Shown here: positions 31,429-40,180 of the stretch, piece by piece
How positions within the stretch are numbered: the first letter of the stretch is position 1
Layout of the letters: each line of letters begins with the position of its first letter
NCBI GenBank assembly: GCA_910585005.1
Contig: CAJUCN010000006.1
Span: 144,944-208,943 of the forward strand
From: an uncultured Lachnospiraceae bacterium
Lineage (GTDB): Bacteria; Bacillota; Clostridia; Lachnospirales; Lachnospiraceae
Length of the DNA: 64,000 nt
Reading direction: 5' to 3'
Made by a program: the position numbers and the translations under genes
Notes under the pieces: generated by a model
Database searches by the model: none
What the model saw: only the letters and a program-made list of their open reading frames with translations
Told to the model about the DNA's origin: nothing

Positions 31429-33072
31429 CTATAATGCATCTTTAAATTCATTGAAATGCTCATACAGCCCCACGTAAGCATCAAGCAGGCTTGCCAGCCC
31501 GTCAATCCGGTATTTCGGGCTCTGGGCTTTGACCGGCACTATGTTCCCGTTTCTGTCTTCCTGGATCCCTGTATTTGTCATACACCATTTTAACAGGCTG
31601 CTGTTATTGTAATTTATTTTCTTCGCCTTCAAGTCTGCGCCCAGCATCTGCATAGGGAGGGAAAGGGTCTTCGCCCCCTGTATGCAGCGTACCATGTTAA
31701 AGCCGTTGTCCTGCATCTCCTGTACCCAATACTTGGCACTGTAACTGTCATAATATATCCATGCCGGTGTTATCTCATATTCATTCACCATTTCAATAAA
31801 CCATGCCGTGACATCGCTGTAATTGATGCTGTTACCGGCACAAAGCCTGAGCTGCCCGGCTTCCAGCCATTTGTCATAAGGTATCTTTTCGTCATGCACC
31901 CTTGTCTCAAAATTATCTGAAGGAAGCCAGTACATTTGCGTCACAAAACGTTTCTCTGTCTCCCTGTCCATCAAAAGAAGCGTTGCACAGGTCAGGTCTT
32001 GGGTTATGCTCAGGTCCGCGCCGCCTATCGCATAACATCCCCTGAAAGACATAATGTCAAAAGTTTCTGTATTGTTGATGTCATCAAAGGTGAGCCATGC
32101 CGTGCTTACTGTCTGGATCACGTTGAAATCCTTCACAAGCACCCCGGATAAATCCCTTGGGCTGTTTTTTGCCCGGCTGACCTTGCCTATCAGGTCTTTC
32201 AGTTTCTTGATCCGGTTCAGGCCAGGGTTTGCCTTTTCCCATGCCATCGGGTCCAGCCATTCCTTTTTATTGTCTAATTCATATAGAACCGGCAAAAAAC
32301 TGTCATCTTTTATCGTACCGTCACAGACACCACAAGCGTATTTATACATATCATCAAAAATACATTCCCGTACCGTCCCGGCTGTTGTTATCATAATTAT
32401 TAAAGGCTGCCGCCGTGTGCTTTGGCTCTGCTTCATTACTTCGTACAAGTTCCGGTCTTTGATGCTGTGCAGCTCATCTATGATCACTAAATGGCTGTTC
32501 AGCCCGTCCAGCGTGTCAGAATTTTTCCCTAATGGCTGGAACTTTGAGAAAGTAAGGCTAAAATATAGGTCGCTTTTCCTCTTCCTGACCACCTGCAGCA
32601 GGTCGGGGCTTTGCCTTACCATATTGATCGTCTCATCAAATATGATCTTTGCCTGGTCTTTCTTGCTTGCCACGCTGTAAATTTCCGCCCCCGGCTCATT
32701 GTCTGCGACCAGCATATATAATGCCAGCCCACTGAGCAATGTAGACTTCCCATTTTTCCTTGCGACATAGAAAAGCGTTTCCCTGTACTGCCTGTCACCT
32801 GTTTTGGTATCCACAAAACCAAACAGGGCGGATATGAAAGCCTTCTGGAACAGTTCCAGCAACACAGGTTTGCCCGCCCATTCGCCTTTGCTATGCTTAC
32901 AGAATCTTTCTATGAACTCTATCGGGCGCTCTGCCTTCTCCTGGTCAAATCCATAACCGCAGGCAGGGTTATGGATGTCGCTTGCCAATGCTTCATACTG
33001 CCGCCGCACCCTTTTGGATACGATGCACTGCCCTTTCTTGATCTGGTCCAAATATTTTTCAATATAATTCAT
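31429..33072 (-). CDS. terL: Terminase large subunit
   Basis: A 547-residue packaging motor with an ATPase half (Walker A VARKNGKSTL near residue 104; Walker B LVIIDELHS near residue 195) and a C-terminal nuclease half with Asp residues in IGGADLSITQD and near DGLASLLDAYVG. It pumps DNA into the capsid and cuts it. It overlaps the small subunit gene by 4 nt. Family Terminase_1, as in HK97-like phages. Confidence 0.95.
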   Translation of the reverse strand: MNYIEKYLDQIKKGQCIVSKRVRRQYEALASDIHNPACGYGFDQEKAERPIEFIERFCKHSKGEWAGKPVLLELFQKAFISALFGFVDTKTGDRQYRETLFYVARKNGKSTLLSGLALYMLVADNEPGAEIYSVASKKDQAKIIFDETINMVRQSPDLLQVVRKRKSDLYFSLTFSKFQPLGKNSDTLDGLNSHLVIIDELHSIKDRNLYEVMKQSQSTRRQPLIIMITTAGTVRECIFDDMYKYACGVCDGTIKDDSFLPVLYELDNKKEWLDPMAWEKANPGLNRIKKLKDLIGKVSRAKNSPRDLSGVLVKDFNVIQTVSTAWLTFDDINNTETFDIMSFRGCYAIGGADLSITQDLTCATLLLMDRETEKRFVTQMYWLPSDNFETRVHDEKIPYDKWLEAGQLRLCAGNSINYSDVTAWFIEMVNEYEITPAWIYYDSYSAKYWVQEMQDNGFNMVRCIQGAKTLSLPMQMLGADLKAKKINYNNSSLLKWCMTNTGIQEDRNGNIVPVKAQSPKYRIDGLASLLDAYVGLYEHFNEFKDAL

Positions 33073-33404
33073 TTCGCACCGCCTTTTATAAAGTCATAAA
33101 CTGCATTGCTTTTTTCCGGTTCCTGGGTTTTAGGCATAAGGTCTGTAAGCTGCTTATAAAGTGCGCTGTACCTCTGCACCGTTGTGTTGTAGCTCCTCAA
33201 TGCCGTGCTTTCCCTTACAAAGTTCTGCTTCCCCTGCACGAACTCCTCTTCCGTGCCATTTTCCTTTATCTTCCTTTTGAGGGCCGTTAAAGTTTCCTGC
33301 ATGAAGACCAGCTCATCTATTATCTTCCGCCCTATATACTTCTTGTCTTCCGGTATCCGCCCCAATATTTCCTCTAGTTCTGCTATCTTTTTCTTCCTTG
33401 CCAT
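33069..33404 (-). CDS. terS: Terminase small subunit (P27 type)
   Basis: A 111-residue helical protein (MARKKKIAELEEILGRIP...) directly before the large subunit and overlapping it by 4 nt, as expected for the DNA-recognition subunit that finds the packaging site. ATG at 33404 with GGTGGAAA upstream; the frame continues to 33479 without a site. P27-like placement and size; sequence signature is weak. Confidence 0.7.
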   Translation of the reverse strand: MARKKKIAELEEILGRIPEDKKYIGRKIIDELVFMQETLTALKRKIKENGTEEEFVQGKQNFVRESTALRSYNTTVQRYSALYKQLTDLMPKTQEPEKSNAVYDFIKGGAK

Positions 33405-33750
33405 ATTTCCACCACATTTCCTCCTATCCCACATTATCTTTTGCCACTGGATGGGCTGATCTGGGGGATGGGGAAGCAATCCCCCCTCTATGCCGTATCC
33501 TGTAGGGGTTTATTAATGTCTGCCATCGGTCTTTCAGCTACATGTTAAAAAACGAAACCCAGGGGATTGAAAATCTTTTACAAATTATTGCGACATCGCA
33601 ACGACTCTTTCCTTTAACCCTTTCATTTTGTTCACATATGTATCATTGTGTTAACTTTCCCCATGTGCTCCACATCCACATAAAATAAGGGTTTATCCAT
33701 CCGGTTGCAGGCTGCCCGTTCATGTACTTCTTTTATGTGAACTTGTACCG
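33405..33750. other. Non-coding region before terS, possible cos/pac
   Basis: About 345 bp without a gene inside the packed late operon. It holds the 16-bp TTGCGACATCGCAACG (33588-33603; the same sequence recurs at 41953-41968), an inverted repeat CACATAAAA/TTTTATGTG (33677-33685, 33731-33739) and a C-rich stretch near 33480. Packaging sites usually lie beside terS, so this is the best place for a cos or pac site. Confidence 0.5.
33588..33603. promoter_or_regulatory. Palindrome TTGCGA-CA-TCGCAA, copy 1
   Basis: Six-base half-sites around a 2-bp centre, followed by CG. The 16-bp block is identical to 41953-41968. An operator or DNA-processing site in the gap before terS. Confidence 0.6.
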
Positions 33751-34299
33751 TTATTTATAGCTGAATTTAAGCATTGCTTCGTCTATTGTCGTCTGTTCTA
33801 TCCCTATGTACCTCAAGGTTTTACTCTCATCATGATGGTTGAATATCCTCATGAGGAGCACAATGTCCTTTGTCTGGATATAGAAATGGTACCCAAATGT
33901 TTTACGCATGGTATGCGTCCCCAGGTTATCCAGTCCAAATTGTTCCCCTGCTTCATGGATCACTTTATATGCGTACTCCCTTGATACTGCCTTATCCACT
34001 GCCCTTGCACTTGGCACGATATATTCATAATCTTTCTTCCCAAAACAATAGCTTTCAAGTGCCGCTGACAGTTTCTTATTTACCGGGAAAAGCTTCTCCT
34101 TCCCTGTCTTCTTTTCCCTCAGCCTTATTTTGTCTTTTCCCCTTACATCCCTTACCTTAAGCTTCAGGATATCCGACACCCTCAGACCGCTATAGATCCC
34201 TATCATATACATGATATAGTATTTTTCATGCACCTCTTTCAGGTAGTCCGCTATGTCCTGCACCGTGGTGCTATCCCTAATCGGTTCCACATAATTCAT
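33751..34299 (-). CDS. Short tyrosine recombinase in packaging module
   Basis: A 182-residue protein that is essentially a bare catalytic domain: Arg in GIYSGLRVSDILKLK, HTMRKTFGYH (H-x-x-R), His in IFNHHDESKTLRYIG and Tyr in RYIGI. It lacks arm-binding and core-binding domains, so it is not the element's main integrase. Genes like it recur near terminases in Firmicutes phages, where they may act in genome end processing or dimer resolution. It overlaps the HNH gene by 4 nt. Confidence 0.8.
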   Translation of the reverse strand: MNYVEPIRDSTTVQDIADYLKEVHEKYYIMYMIGIYSGLRVSDILKLKVRDVRGKDKIRLREKKTGKEKLFPVNKKLSAALESYCFGKKDYEYIVPSARAVDKAVSREYAYKVIHEAGEQFGLDNLGTHTMRKTFGYHFYIQTKDIVLLMRIFNHHDESKTLRYIGIEQTTIDEAMLKFSYK

Positions 34300-34673
34300 T
34301 GCTGCCCCTTCCCTGCATCCAGATCACTGACATTAAAAAGCTTGGCTGAAATATCCATAACCACCTGTTTATATTCCTCGATATCCCTGCTCTCCTTTGC
34401 CCCTGTTACGTTCCCTTCGCTGTCAAATACTGCTATGCTGTGCTTCAACATATGCTCTTTATTGTGGCAGTCCTGGCAAAGGCATTCAAGGTTATCAAAG
34501 TTTAAGGCAACCTCCGGGTTATTGATGTTCCTGGGCGTGAGGTATGTCTTGTGGTGGCATATGCTGCCAACGCCGCCGCACCGCTCACAGACATAATTGC
34601 AGCCTTCCATATACAAGCGGCTTATTTTCTTCCACTGCTTCCCCTTATAAAACCCTTTTGCGTATTCCTTCAT
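34296..34673 (-). CDS. HNH endonuclease
   Basis: A 125-residue HNH nuclease: CERCGG near residue 28, CHHKTYLTP near 38 (first His pair), NFDNLECLCQDCHNKEH near 60-78. ATG at 34673, as the longer frame to 34706 lacks a site. HNH proteins beside terminases assist DNA cutting at cos ends in HK97-like phages. It sits between the capsid genes and terminases, as in related phages. Confidence 0.85.
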   Translation of the reverse strand: MKEYAKGFYKGKQWKKISRLYMEGCNYVCERCGGVGSICHHKTYLTPRNINNPEVALNFDNLECLCQDCHNKEHMLKHSIAVFDSEGNVTGAKESRDIEEYKQVVMDISAKLFNVSDLDAGKGQQ

Positions 34674-34948
34674 TGGCTGTCCTTCTTTGCTTTTAATGTG
34701 ATGCACTTTAACAGATTGTCTATAGTGCGCTGTAATTTTGCATCATCCGTATGGTCTGCATAGTACCATAATGTGACCAAAAAGCCGCTAACTGTATGTA
34801 CTAATGGTTCTTGCTTCTGCTGGTCAGCAGCCATTCCGGTAGTAACTTCTATATATCCCGGCAGGGACTCCACTAAGGAGCTTATAAAACTGTCATTATC
34901 ATCCCCATCTACCCTTAAAATATTTTTTGCATCTGAAACACTGAACAT
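34670..34948 (-). CDS. Head-tail connector protein
   Basis: A 92-residue helical protein of the phage connector family (gp6/gp15-like): SVSDAKNILRVDGDDNDSFISSL near the start and TVSGFLVTLWYYADHTD later. It forms a ring under the portal. Overlap with HNH by 4 nt. Confidence 0.75.
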   Translation of the reverse strand: MFSVSDAKNILRVDGDDNDSFISSLVESLPGYIEVTTGMAADQQKQEPLVHTVSGFLVTLWYYADHTDDAKLQRTIDNLLKCITLKAKKDSQ

Positions 34949-35022
34949 ATAGCTTTCCCTTCCTTCAAAACTGTTGACTAAATACAGGAGCAGGTATCCC
35001 TGCCCCTGCCGTGCCCATCTAG

Positions 35023-36249
35023 TTACGCTGTTGCTGATTTGTAGAGTTTCACGAACGCTTCGCCAACAAGCGGCTTACAGTCTGCAATGGCTAATGCCCT
35101 GTAATCGATCAATCCTTTCCTGAAGCTGCTTTCCCGGCTTGTCTCAATCACGATGCCTTCAGGCATGTTGTAACCCAGATATTTTCCATAATTGCCTAAC
35201 AATGCCGTATCATCCGGGAGGTTGTCATCAATGACGACCTCAAACCCTAAAATTTTTCCAATGCTTTCAGATTTAGGGTCACTGATGAAAATAGGCCTAC
35301 CGTTTGCGTCTGTCAATCCATAAAAGCTGTTGTATAACATTGCATTGTTCATAGCCCACTTTGCACCGGCCGCATACCCCCTCTTTAACATCGAAGCTGT
35401 TTTGACAACATCCGCATAAGTGGCTGATTTTGAAGCTGCTACAGGGACACTGTTTTTTTCATCCCATGTGATCCCTGGGATGATCCCGGTGCCCTGCCCT
35501 ACACCTGTACCATTGACCAAAGCGTCTTCAATGCATTCCATGACACAAGCCGTAAGCTCCTGCACCAAATAGCTTTCAAAAGCAGGGATGCTCATCCGCT
35601 TTGTCTTTGCACTCATGGAGAAGATCTTGATGATCTCATACCCATCAAAAATAACTGATGCCGGTTCCGCCTTTTCTGCATCGACTGCCGCCCCCTCAGT
35701 GTGCCATGCTGCCTTATTGCCAGGTGTCCCGATCGGCACGGCGATCTTTGTCGGGAGTGCGAAAGCCCTGCACTCTGCAAGCAGGCCGCCTATTGTCCTT
35801 ACCTTGCTGACCACCTCATTGAGCGTCTGCGTGGGGAGCACTGCCACTGCATCCGTTGATGATGTAAATGCGTCTGCCCTCTTTTCAAACTCTTTCTTTG
35901 CCGCATTAAAAGCGGATTTTTCCGTATCCGTCATAGGCTGCCCTAACAGGCTTTTAAAGAATGCGCTCCGGTATTCCGGTGTGTCCAGCACATCATCACC
36001 AAAAACCTTCACTTCCGGCTTTTGCGTGCTCATGCCGGTAATGATGTTAAAGGCCTGCCCCGCATCCCCTCTAAGCTCCACGTTCTCACGGGCTTCCTTG
36101 ATCCCTTTAAGCTCAATGTTAAGGGCTTCAATGTCTGCGTCTGCATCTGTGCTGATGATAGCATCAATCTCCTTCGCCCTCTTTTCCATGTCTGTGATTT
36201 CTTTTGTCCGGTAATAGTTAAAAGCTTCCGCCACTGTCTTAAATTTCAT
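35023..36249 (-). CDS. Major capsid protein, HK97 fold
   Basis: A 408-residue HK97-type major capsid protein. Residues 1-105 form a helical scaffold-like delta domain (IDAIISTDADADIEALNIEL) that the prohead protease should remove; the shell domain follows (TLNEVVSKVRTIGGLLAEC, then MNNAMLYNSFYGLTDANGRP and GFEVVIDDNLPDD). It is 4 nt downstream of the protease gene. Presence of its own capsid gene is the key feature of a cf-PICI. Confidence 0.93.
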   Translation of the reverse strand: MKFKTVAEAFNYYRTKEITDMEKRAKEIDAIISTDADADIEALNIELKGIKEARENVELRGDAGQAFNIITGMSTQKPEVKVFGDDVLDTPEYRSAFFKSLLGQPMTDTEKSAFNAAKKEFEKRADAFTSSTDAVAVLPTQTLNEVVSKVRTIGGLLAECRAFALPTKIAVPIGTPGNKAAWHTEGAAVDAEKAEPASVIFDGYEIIKIFSMSAKTKRMSIPAFESYLVQELTACVMECIEDALVNGTGVGQGTGIIPGITWDEKNSVPVAASKSATYADVVKTASMLKRGYAAGAKWAMNNAMLYNSFYGLTDANGRPIFISDPKSESIGKILGFEVVIDDNLPDDTALLGNYGKYLGYNMPEGIVIETSRESSFRKGLIDYRALAIADCKPLVGEAFVKLYKSATA

Positions 36250-36253
36250 ACTG

Positions 36254-36826
36254 TCATATCCTCTCTTTCATAATCTGGTTGTAAAGTATTTTTGCCTGTC
36301 TCCTCAGTTTGAGTGTTTTCAGGCTTGCGCTTTGTGCGCCCCTGGCTTCCACGCTGGTAGATGGGTAAGCCGGGAACGGGACGACACTGCATTCCAGCAC
36401 CTTCTCAATCCTGGTGATCACCCTTGTGTTGGTGGCCGGATCGTATGTATCCCCGCCCTCCGGGACTTTGAAAGCAAAGCTCATCCCTGTAAGGTCGCCA
36501 CGCTTCACGGCTTCATATACCGCCCTTGCTTCCGCTGTTTCCGGCAATGCGGCACGGAAGCTAAGCCCTGCCGGGCCTACTGCAAGCTGCATTGTCTTCG
36601 GTGTCCTTGCAAGCGGCACTTTGTTCAGGTCATGGTTATATAGCAGCCTGACGTCACTTAGGTCTGCCCCATCCAGTGCCCCTCCCCTGATGATTTCGGT
36701 ATATTCCCCTGCCGGGTCATGTATCACGGTAGGTGTATCGTATACAATAGGCCTGCCGCATAAAATAAGGCTTTTATCCCCTGCCGGGGCTTCCGCCCGT
36801 ATTTCCGTCACTCTGATCTCCTTCAT
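36254..36826 (-). CDS. HK97-type prohead protease
   Basis: A 190-residue serine protease of family U35. The catalytic His is in LLYNHDLN near residue 64 and the Ser in GMSFAF near residue 115. It cleaves the scaffold part of the capsid protein during head maturation. ATG at 36826 with AAGGAG upstream; the start overlaps the portal gene by 53 nt. Confidence 0.9.
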   Translation of the reverse strand: MKEIRVTEIRAEAPAGDKSLILCGRPIVYDTPTVIHDPAGEYTEIIRGGALDGADLSDVRLLYNHDLNKVPLARTPKTMQLAVGPAGLSFRAALPETAEARAVYEAVKRGDLTGMSFAFKVPEGGDTYDPATNTRVITRIEKVLECSVVPFPAYPSTSVEARGAQSASLKTLKLRRQAKILYNQIMKERI

Positions 36827-38024
36827 TCCATTGCTCCTTGTATTTTATAATCTTCCCTAACTGGTACTCATTTGCTTTTGAAGCATCCACGACATTAAGT
36901 GTCTGTATCCGTCTGTCCCCGCCTTCAACGCCTGGCATGTTGAGGATCTCCAAGGCTTGGTTTACAGTAAGCAGCCCCAGTGGCATAAGCTCTTTTATCA
37001 GCTCGACCTTTGTCTTATTGCTGCTGTACTGCAAGCGTCCGCTTTCAAACAGGATTGAATTGCCATAAGCCTGTTCACGGTCGTTAAATACCTTCGCTGT
37101 AAATTCCATGCCCAGGGCGACTGCAAACGGCTCTATTGTGCTTTCATAAAATGCGCTGAACTCGTCTTCCGTATAGCTGCTGTTGACAATGCCCTCTATG
37201 ATGCCCAAGTAGTTATATATCTTCGTCTGGATGCTTTTAGTCTGCTCCGCTGTCAGTATGACCGGCTTATTTTCGATCGGGACATATTCCATCTTCTGGT
37301 CTGTAGCCACAACCCCGCCGTCATTGCTTACCTGTAGGTAATCATTTATAAATGCTTCCTTCTCTTCTTTCAGTTTTGACGGTGCCATGATCTGGGTGAA
37401 CTTCAAGATCCCCCGGATATTCGCCCCTGCCTTAATGCCGGATATGATGCCTTCATTCTGTGTATGTGCAAGTTCCAGCGCCGGGTAAAGTGCGCTGTTG
37501 TCATCACCTAAAAGGTCATCACTGTTGAAATTGCGTCTCAGGTGGATGATGTCACAATATGGCAATAATACCTGTTTGCCATTCTTAAAATAAAATTTGC
37601 AGTACAGGTTATTTTGTATGTCACTGAGCATCTCCACGCTGCTAGCCGTGACCGGGTAAATGCCAGTGACATTTCCCCTTACATCCCGTTGAAGCAATGC
37701 AAAGCAGTTGTTATACAGGTAATAATGTGTCGCCATCTTATATAGCAGGTCATATGCGCTCATGTATGGGTTAGGGCGCACTTGCAGGATCCTGTTCAGC
37801 TTACAGTCACCATCTACTTTGTTATGGTCTGCATACCGTATGACATGGCTCCCTTTCAGTTTCCCAATGTTCCGGGCAATGGCATCAACTGCACCGCGGT
37901 AAATGTCATTGCTGTAAGCATCGCCGCAGTATGCGGAAAAAGAGCCTGTCCGCTCATTGACTACCATTGTTGATACGGCTGCCCTGCTGCCCTGTTTTTT
38001 TATAAGTCTGTCAAAAATCCCCAT
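36774..38024 (-). CDS. Portal protein, HK97 family
   Basis: A 416-residue portal (MGIFDRLIKK; DAIARNIGKLKG; LQVRPNPYMSAYDLLYKMATHY near residue 80; long C-terminal helix region). It forms the 12-fold ring through which DNA enters. ATG at 38024 behind AAGGGGTAAAGG; a longer frame to 38144 overlaps the gene upstream without a site. Confidence 0.92.
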   Translation of the reverse strand: MGIFDRLIKKQGSRAAVSTMVVNERTGSFSAYCGDAYSNDIYRGAVDAIARNIGKLKGSHVIRYADHNKVDGDCKLNRILQVRPNPYMSAYDLLYKMATHYYLYNNCFALLQRDVRGNVTGIYPVTASSVEMLSDIQNNLYCKFYFKNGKQVLLPYCDIIHLRRNFNSDDLLGDDNSALYPALELAHTQNEGIISGIKAGANIRGILKFTQIMAPSKLKEEKEAFINDYLQVSNDGGVVATDQKMEYVPIENKPVILTAEQTKSIQTKIYNYLGIIEGIVNSSYTEDEFSAFYESTIEPFAVALGMEFTAKVFNDREQAYGNSILFESGRLQYSSNKTKVELIKELMPLGLLTVNQALEILNMPGVEGGDRRIQTLNVVDASKANEYQLGKIIKYKEQWNEGDQSDGNTGGSPGRG

Positions 38025-38028
38025 GCCT

Positions 38029-38250
38029 TTACCCCTTCTGCCTGTTCTCGATCGGTGGGATAAAGTTATAGATATTATTCTTGTCCTTCTCCTCAATAAT
38101 GATCTCTGAAATATCGCTGATAGACATATAGACAATGCTGCCATAATTATTTACGGCGATAAACCCCGGAAGCCTACATACTTCATCTTCAATGCGTACA
38201 TTCTCTATCAATTCACCATTTTTCTTTTTGACCGTAATAAATACAGGCAT
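38029..38250 (-). CDS. Small satellite protein, 73 aa
   Basis: A beta-rich small protein (MPVFITVKKKNGELIENVR; FIAVNNYGSIVYMSISDISEI). ATG at 38250 with GGGGAGG 2-3 nt closer than usual. It is the first gene after the attenuator-like hairpin and lies 4 nt before the portal. Role unknown; position suggests head assembly. Confidence 0.55.
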   Translation of the reverse strand: MPVFITVKKKNGELIENVRIEDEVCRLPGFIAVNNYGSIVYMSISDISEIIIEEKDKNNIYNFIPPIENRQKG

Positions 38251-38272
38251 AACCTCCCCTTTCTTGCACCCT

Positions 38273-38333
38273 GGCCACGCAAAAAAGCGTGGGGGCATGA
38301 AACCTGTTACAGGTTACATATTCCCACGCTTTT
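38273..38333 (-). promoter_or_regulatory. Attenuator-like hairpins before capsid genes
   Basis: On the minus strand GCGTGGG (from 38323-38329) pairs with CCCACGC (38287-38293), with an inner AACCTG/CAGGTT stem, followed by six Ts: a terminator. The same CCACGC arm can instead pair with GCGTGG (38274-38280) just past the T-run. Two exclusive folds between the early and late genes suggest controlled read-through into the capsid operon. Confidence 0.6.
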
Positions 38334-38427
38334 AATATCAGCTTCCATCGGCCCACGCCGCTGGGGTACTCATCTATTATTTTTAGACATCATACCACAT
38401 AGGCATAAGCGATTGCAATATAAAATT

Positions 38428-38583
38428 TCAGCATCCAATCAGTTCCTTTAAAACTATGTATATCCTTTTATACTTTTTCCCATCCTGCCTTGGTTCTTTT
38501 ATGCCTTCCGCATCCTCGCCAAACTTGTCCAGGATATACTGCCGTTCTTCTGGATGCTCATAAGAAATCTTTAACTTGATCAT
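38428..38583 (-). CDS. Small satellite protein, 51 aa
   Basis: ATG at 38583 after AAAGGTGG, TGA at 38428. The product (MIKLKISYEHPEERQYILD, later KKYKRIYIVLKEL) resembles small phage proteins with a YILDKFG-type helix. It is the last gene before the attenuator region. Function unknown. Confidence 0.6.
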   Translation of the reverse strand: MIKLKISYEHPEERQYILDKFGEDAEGIKEPRQDGKKYKRIYIVLKELIGC

Positions 38584-38628
38584 ACAGCCACCTTTTTATC
38601 CATCTCCATAACCATGCTTCGCCGCCTT

Positions 38629-39174
38629 TCATCCTTGCCCCGGGATAATTTTACCATTTCCCATGAGATAGCCTAAATAAAATAAATATACGCCGCCAAA
38701 ATCTGTTATATTATGTAATGTCTTTCTATTGGAACTGTTTCCAGCCTTCCTGATTTCAGATATGAGCATTTCATCATAACCAATGACCGGATCCTCGCTT
38801 GAAACTTCGTTTTCAACCAAAGGGAGAATCATCTTTGCCATTTCCTTTGCCTTGCGTTTTTTCATTTCCATCTGCCTGTAATTATAAGCATCCACTAATA
38901 TAAGATATACCTTAGCACCATACTTTTGGAACACCCGGTCAGTTACCATGCCCAATCCATCTTCATAATCATTGATATATCCCCCTGGAAAAGTAACTAT
39001 TTCCACAAAGTCATCTATATCATTTTGAGGTACTGAAACATTTACATACATTATCTCTTTTTCATCATCCACCATGACTACAAACTCATCCAGGGTCATC
39101 TTGTGCAGGTACGTCATTTGGAAAACCATTTTCCGTGGAAGTTCCTTTTGGGTTATTTTTTTTACTGTTATCAT
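38629..39174 (-). CDS. Unknown satellite protein, 181 aa
   Basis: An alpha/beta protein starting MITVKKITQKELPRKM with VVMVDDEKEIMYVNVSV and VYLILVDAYNYRQMEMKKRKAKEM. ATG at 39174 behind GAAAGGGAAG. It is the only mid-sized gene of the element I cannot place. In satellites this slot often carries genes that act on the helper phage, so it is a candidate interference or induction factor, without direct evidence. Confidence 0.6.
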   Translation of the reverse strand: MITVKKITQKELPRKMVFQMTYLHKMTLDEFVVMVDDEKEIMYVNVSVPQNDIDDFVEIVTFPGGYINDYEDGLGMVTDRVFQKYGAKVYLILVDAYNYRQMEMKKRKAKEMAKMILPLVENEVSSEDPVIGYDEMLISEIRKAGNSSNRKTLHNITDFGGVYLFYLGYLMGNGKIIPGQG

Positions 39175-39277
39175 AAACTTTTCTTCCCTTTCTGCCGTGA
39201 AATGTGCTACCATGTAAATATCCTTTTTTGTTGGTAGCAATACCGGCTATGTTTTGCCCTGTAGGTACTGGTAATAC

Positions 39278-40168
39278 CTATGGGGCATTTTCAATTTCTT
39301 TAAATATCTTTTCTTTCTCCTGTTCCTGCTTCATGTGCCGAACAGGAACTTCGGGCAGTTCCACAAGGTACGTGGTGCTCTCTATCCGGTCAATGATCCG
39401 GTCATCCATTTTCAGGGCATCCGTTGCTATGTTGCTTGTGTACACAGTTACCAGCCGTTCCGCGTAGCGGACATTGATAAGCCGGTAAAAAACTGTATTG
39501 ATCCAGTCCTTATGCATCTGTACGCCAATGTCATCAATGACCAGTACGGAGCACGTGTATAATGGCTTTAACTCTTCCGGTTCATCACCCTTGTACCCCT
39601 GTTTCGTCATTTCCAGAAGATCCAGCGCATTAATAAATTTAATGGATACCGGATAACGGTCAGAGATCTCATTCAATATACAGCATGACAACATCGTCTT
39701 TCCGCTCCCCTTGGTGGCCGAGTAGATGTAAAGCCCCATCCCCCTTTCCCGGAACTGTTCATACTTGAGTATAAAGTTGTTCACATATCCCTTAGCTTCT
39801 TTAATGTCTTTCCCATAAATATTCCAGTCAAAGTCTTTCCCTTTCAGCCCTATGAAATTAAATGGGATCATGCTCCTTGCTTTCCTGAATTCACTTTCCG
39901 CATGTGTTAATGTGCTGGAACTGATATAAAATTCACGCCCCTCAGGATCCTCAAATATGTAACCCTTATTTTCCAGCTCTGTTAACCGGATTTGGTCAAG
40001 GATATCGTTTGGAAGGTTATTCCTTGGTGTATTCCTAAGTGCCTGCCTTATATATGCCCGGCGTTCTGCCACTTCATCCGCCGTCATATCCATAGATCTG
40101 TAGGACAAGCCCCCTTCTTTCCTTACCCGGAAAAATGCAAGCTGCTTTGCTTCTGTTTCTTCTTTCAA
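39278..40168 (-). CDS. DnaC-type helicase loader ATPase
   Basis: A 296-residue AAA+ protein. Walker A SATKGSGKTML near residue 156, Walker B VLVIDDIGV near residue 214, and sensor-like YTSNIATDAL near 250. The N-terminal 100 residues would bind the replicative helicase. With the gene upstream it forms the element's replication module. It starts 12 nt after the replisome organiser. Confidence 0.88.
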   Translation of the reverse strand: MKEETEAKQLAFFRVRKEGGLSYRSMDMTADEVAERRAYIRQALRNTPRNNLPNDILDQIRLTELENKGYIFEDPEGREFYISSSTLTHAESEFRKARSMIPFNFIGLKGKDFDWNIYGKDIKEAKGYVNNFILKYEQFRERGMGLYIYSATKGSGKTMLSCCILNEISDRYPVSIKFINALDLLEMTKQGYKGDEPEELKPLYTCSVLVIDDIGVQMHKDWINTVFYRLINVRYAERLVTVYTSNIATDALKMDDRIIDRIESTTYLVELPEVPVRHMKQEQEKEKIFKEIENAP

Positions 40169-40180
40169 CCATTCACCCCC

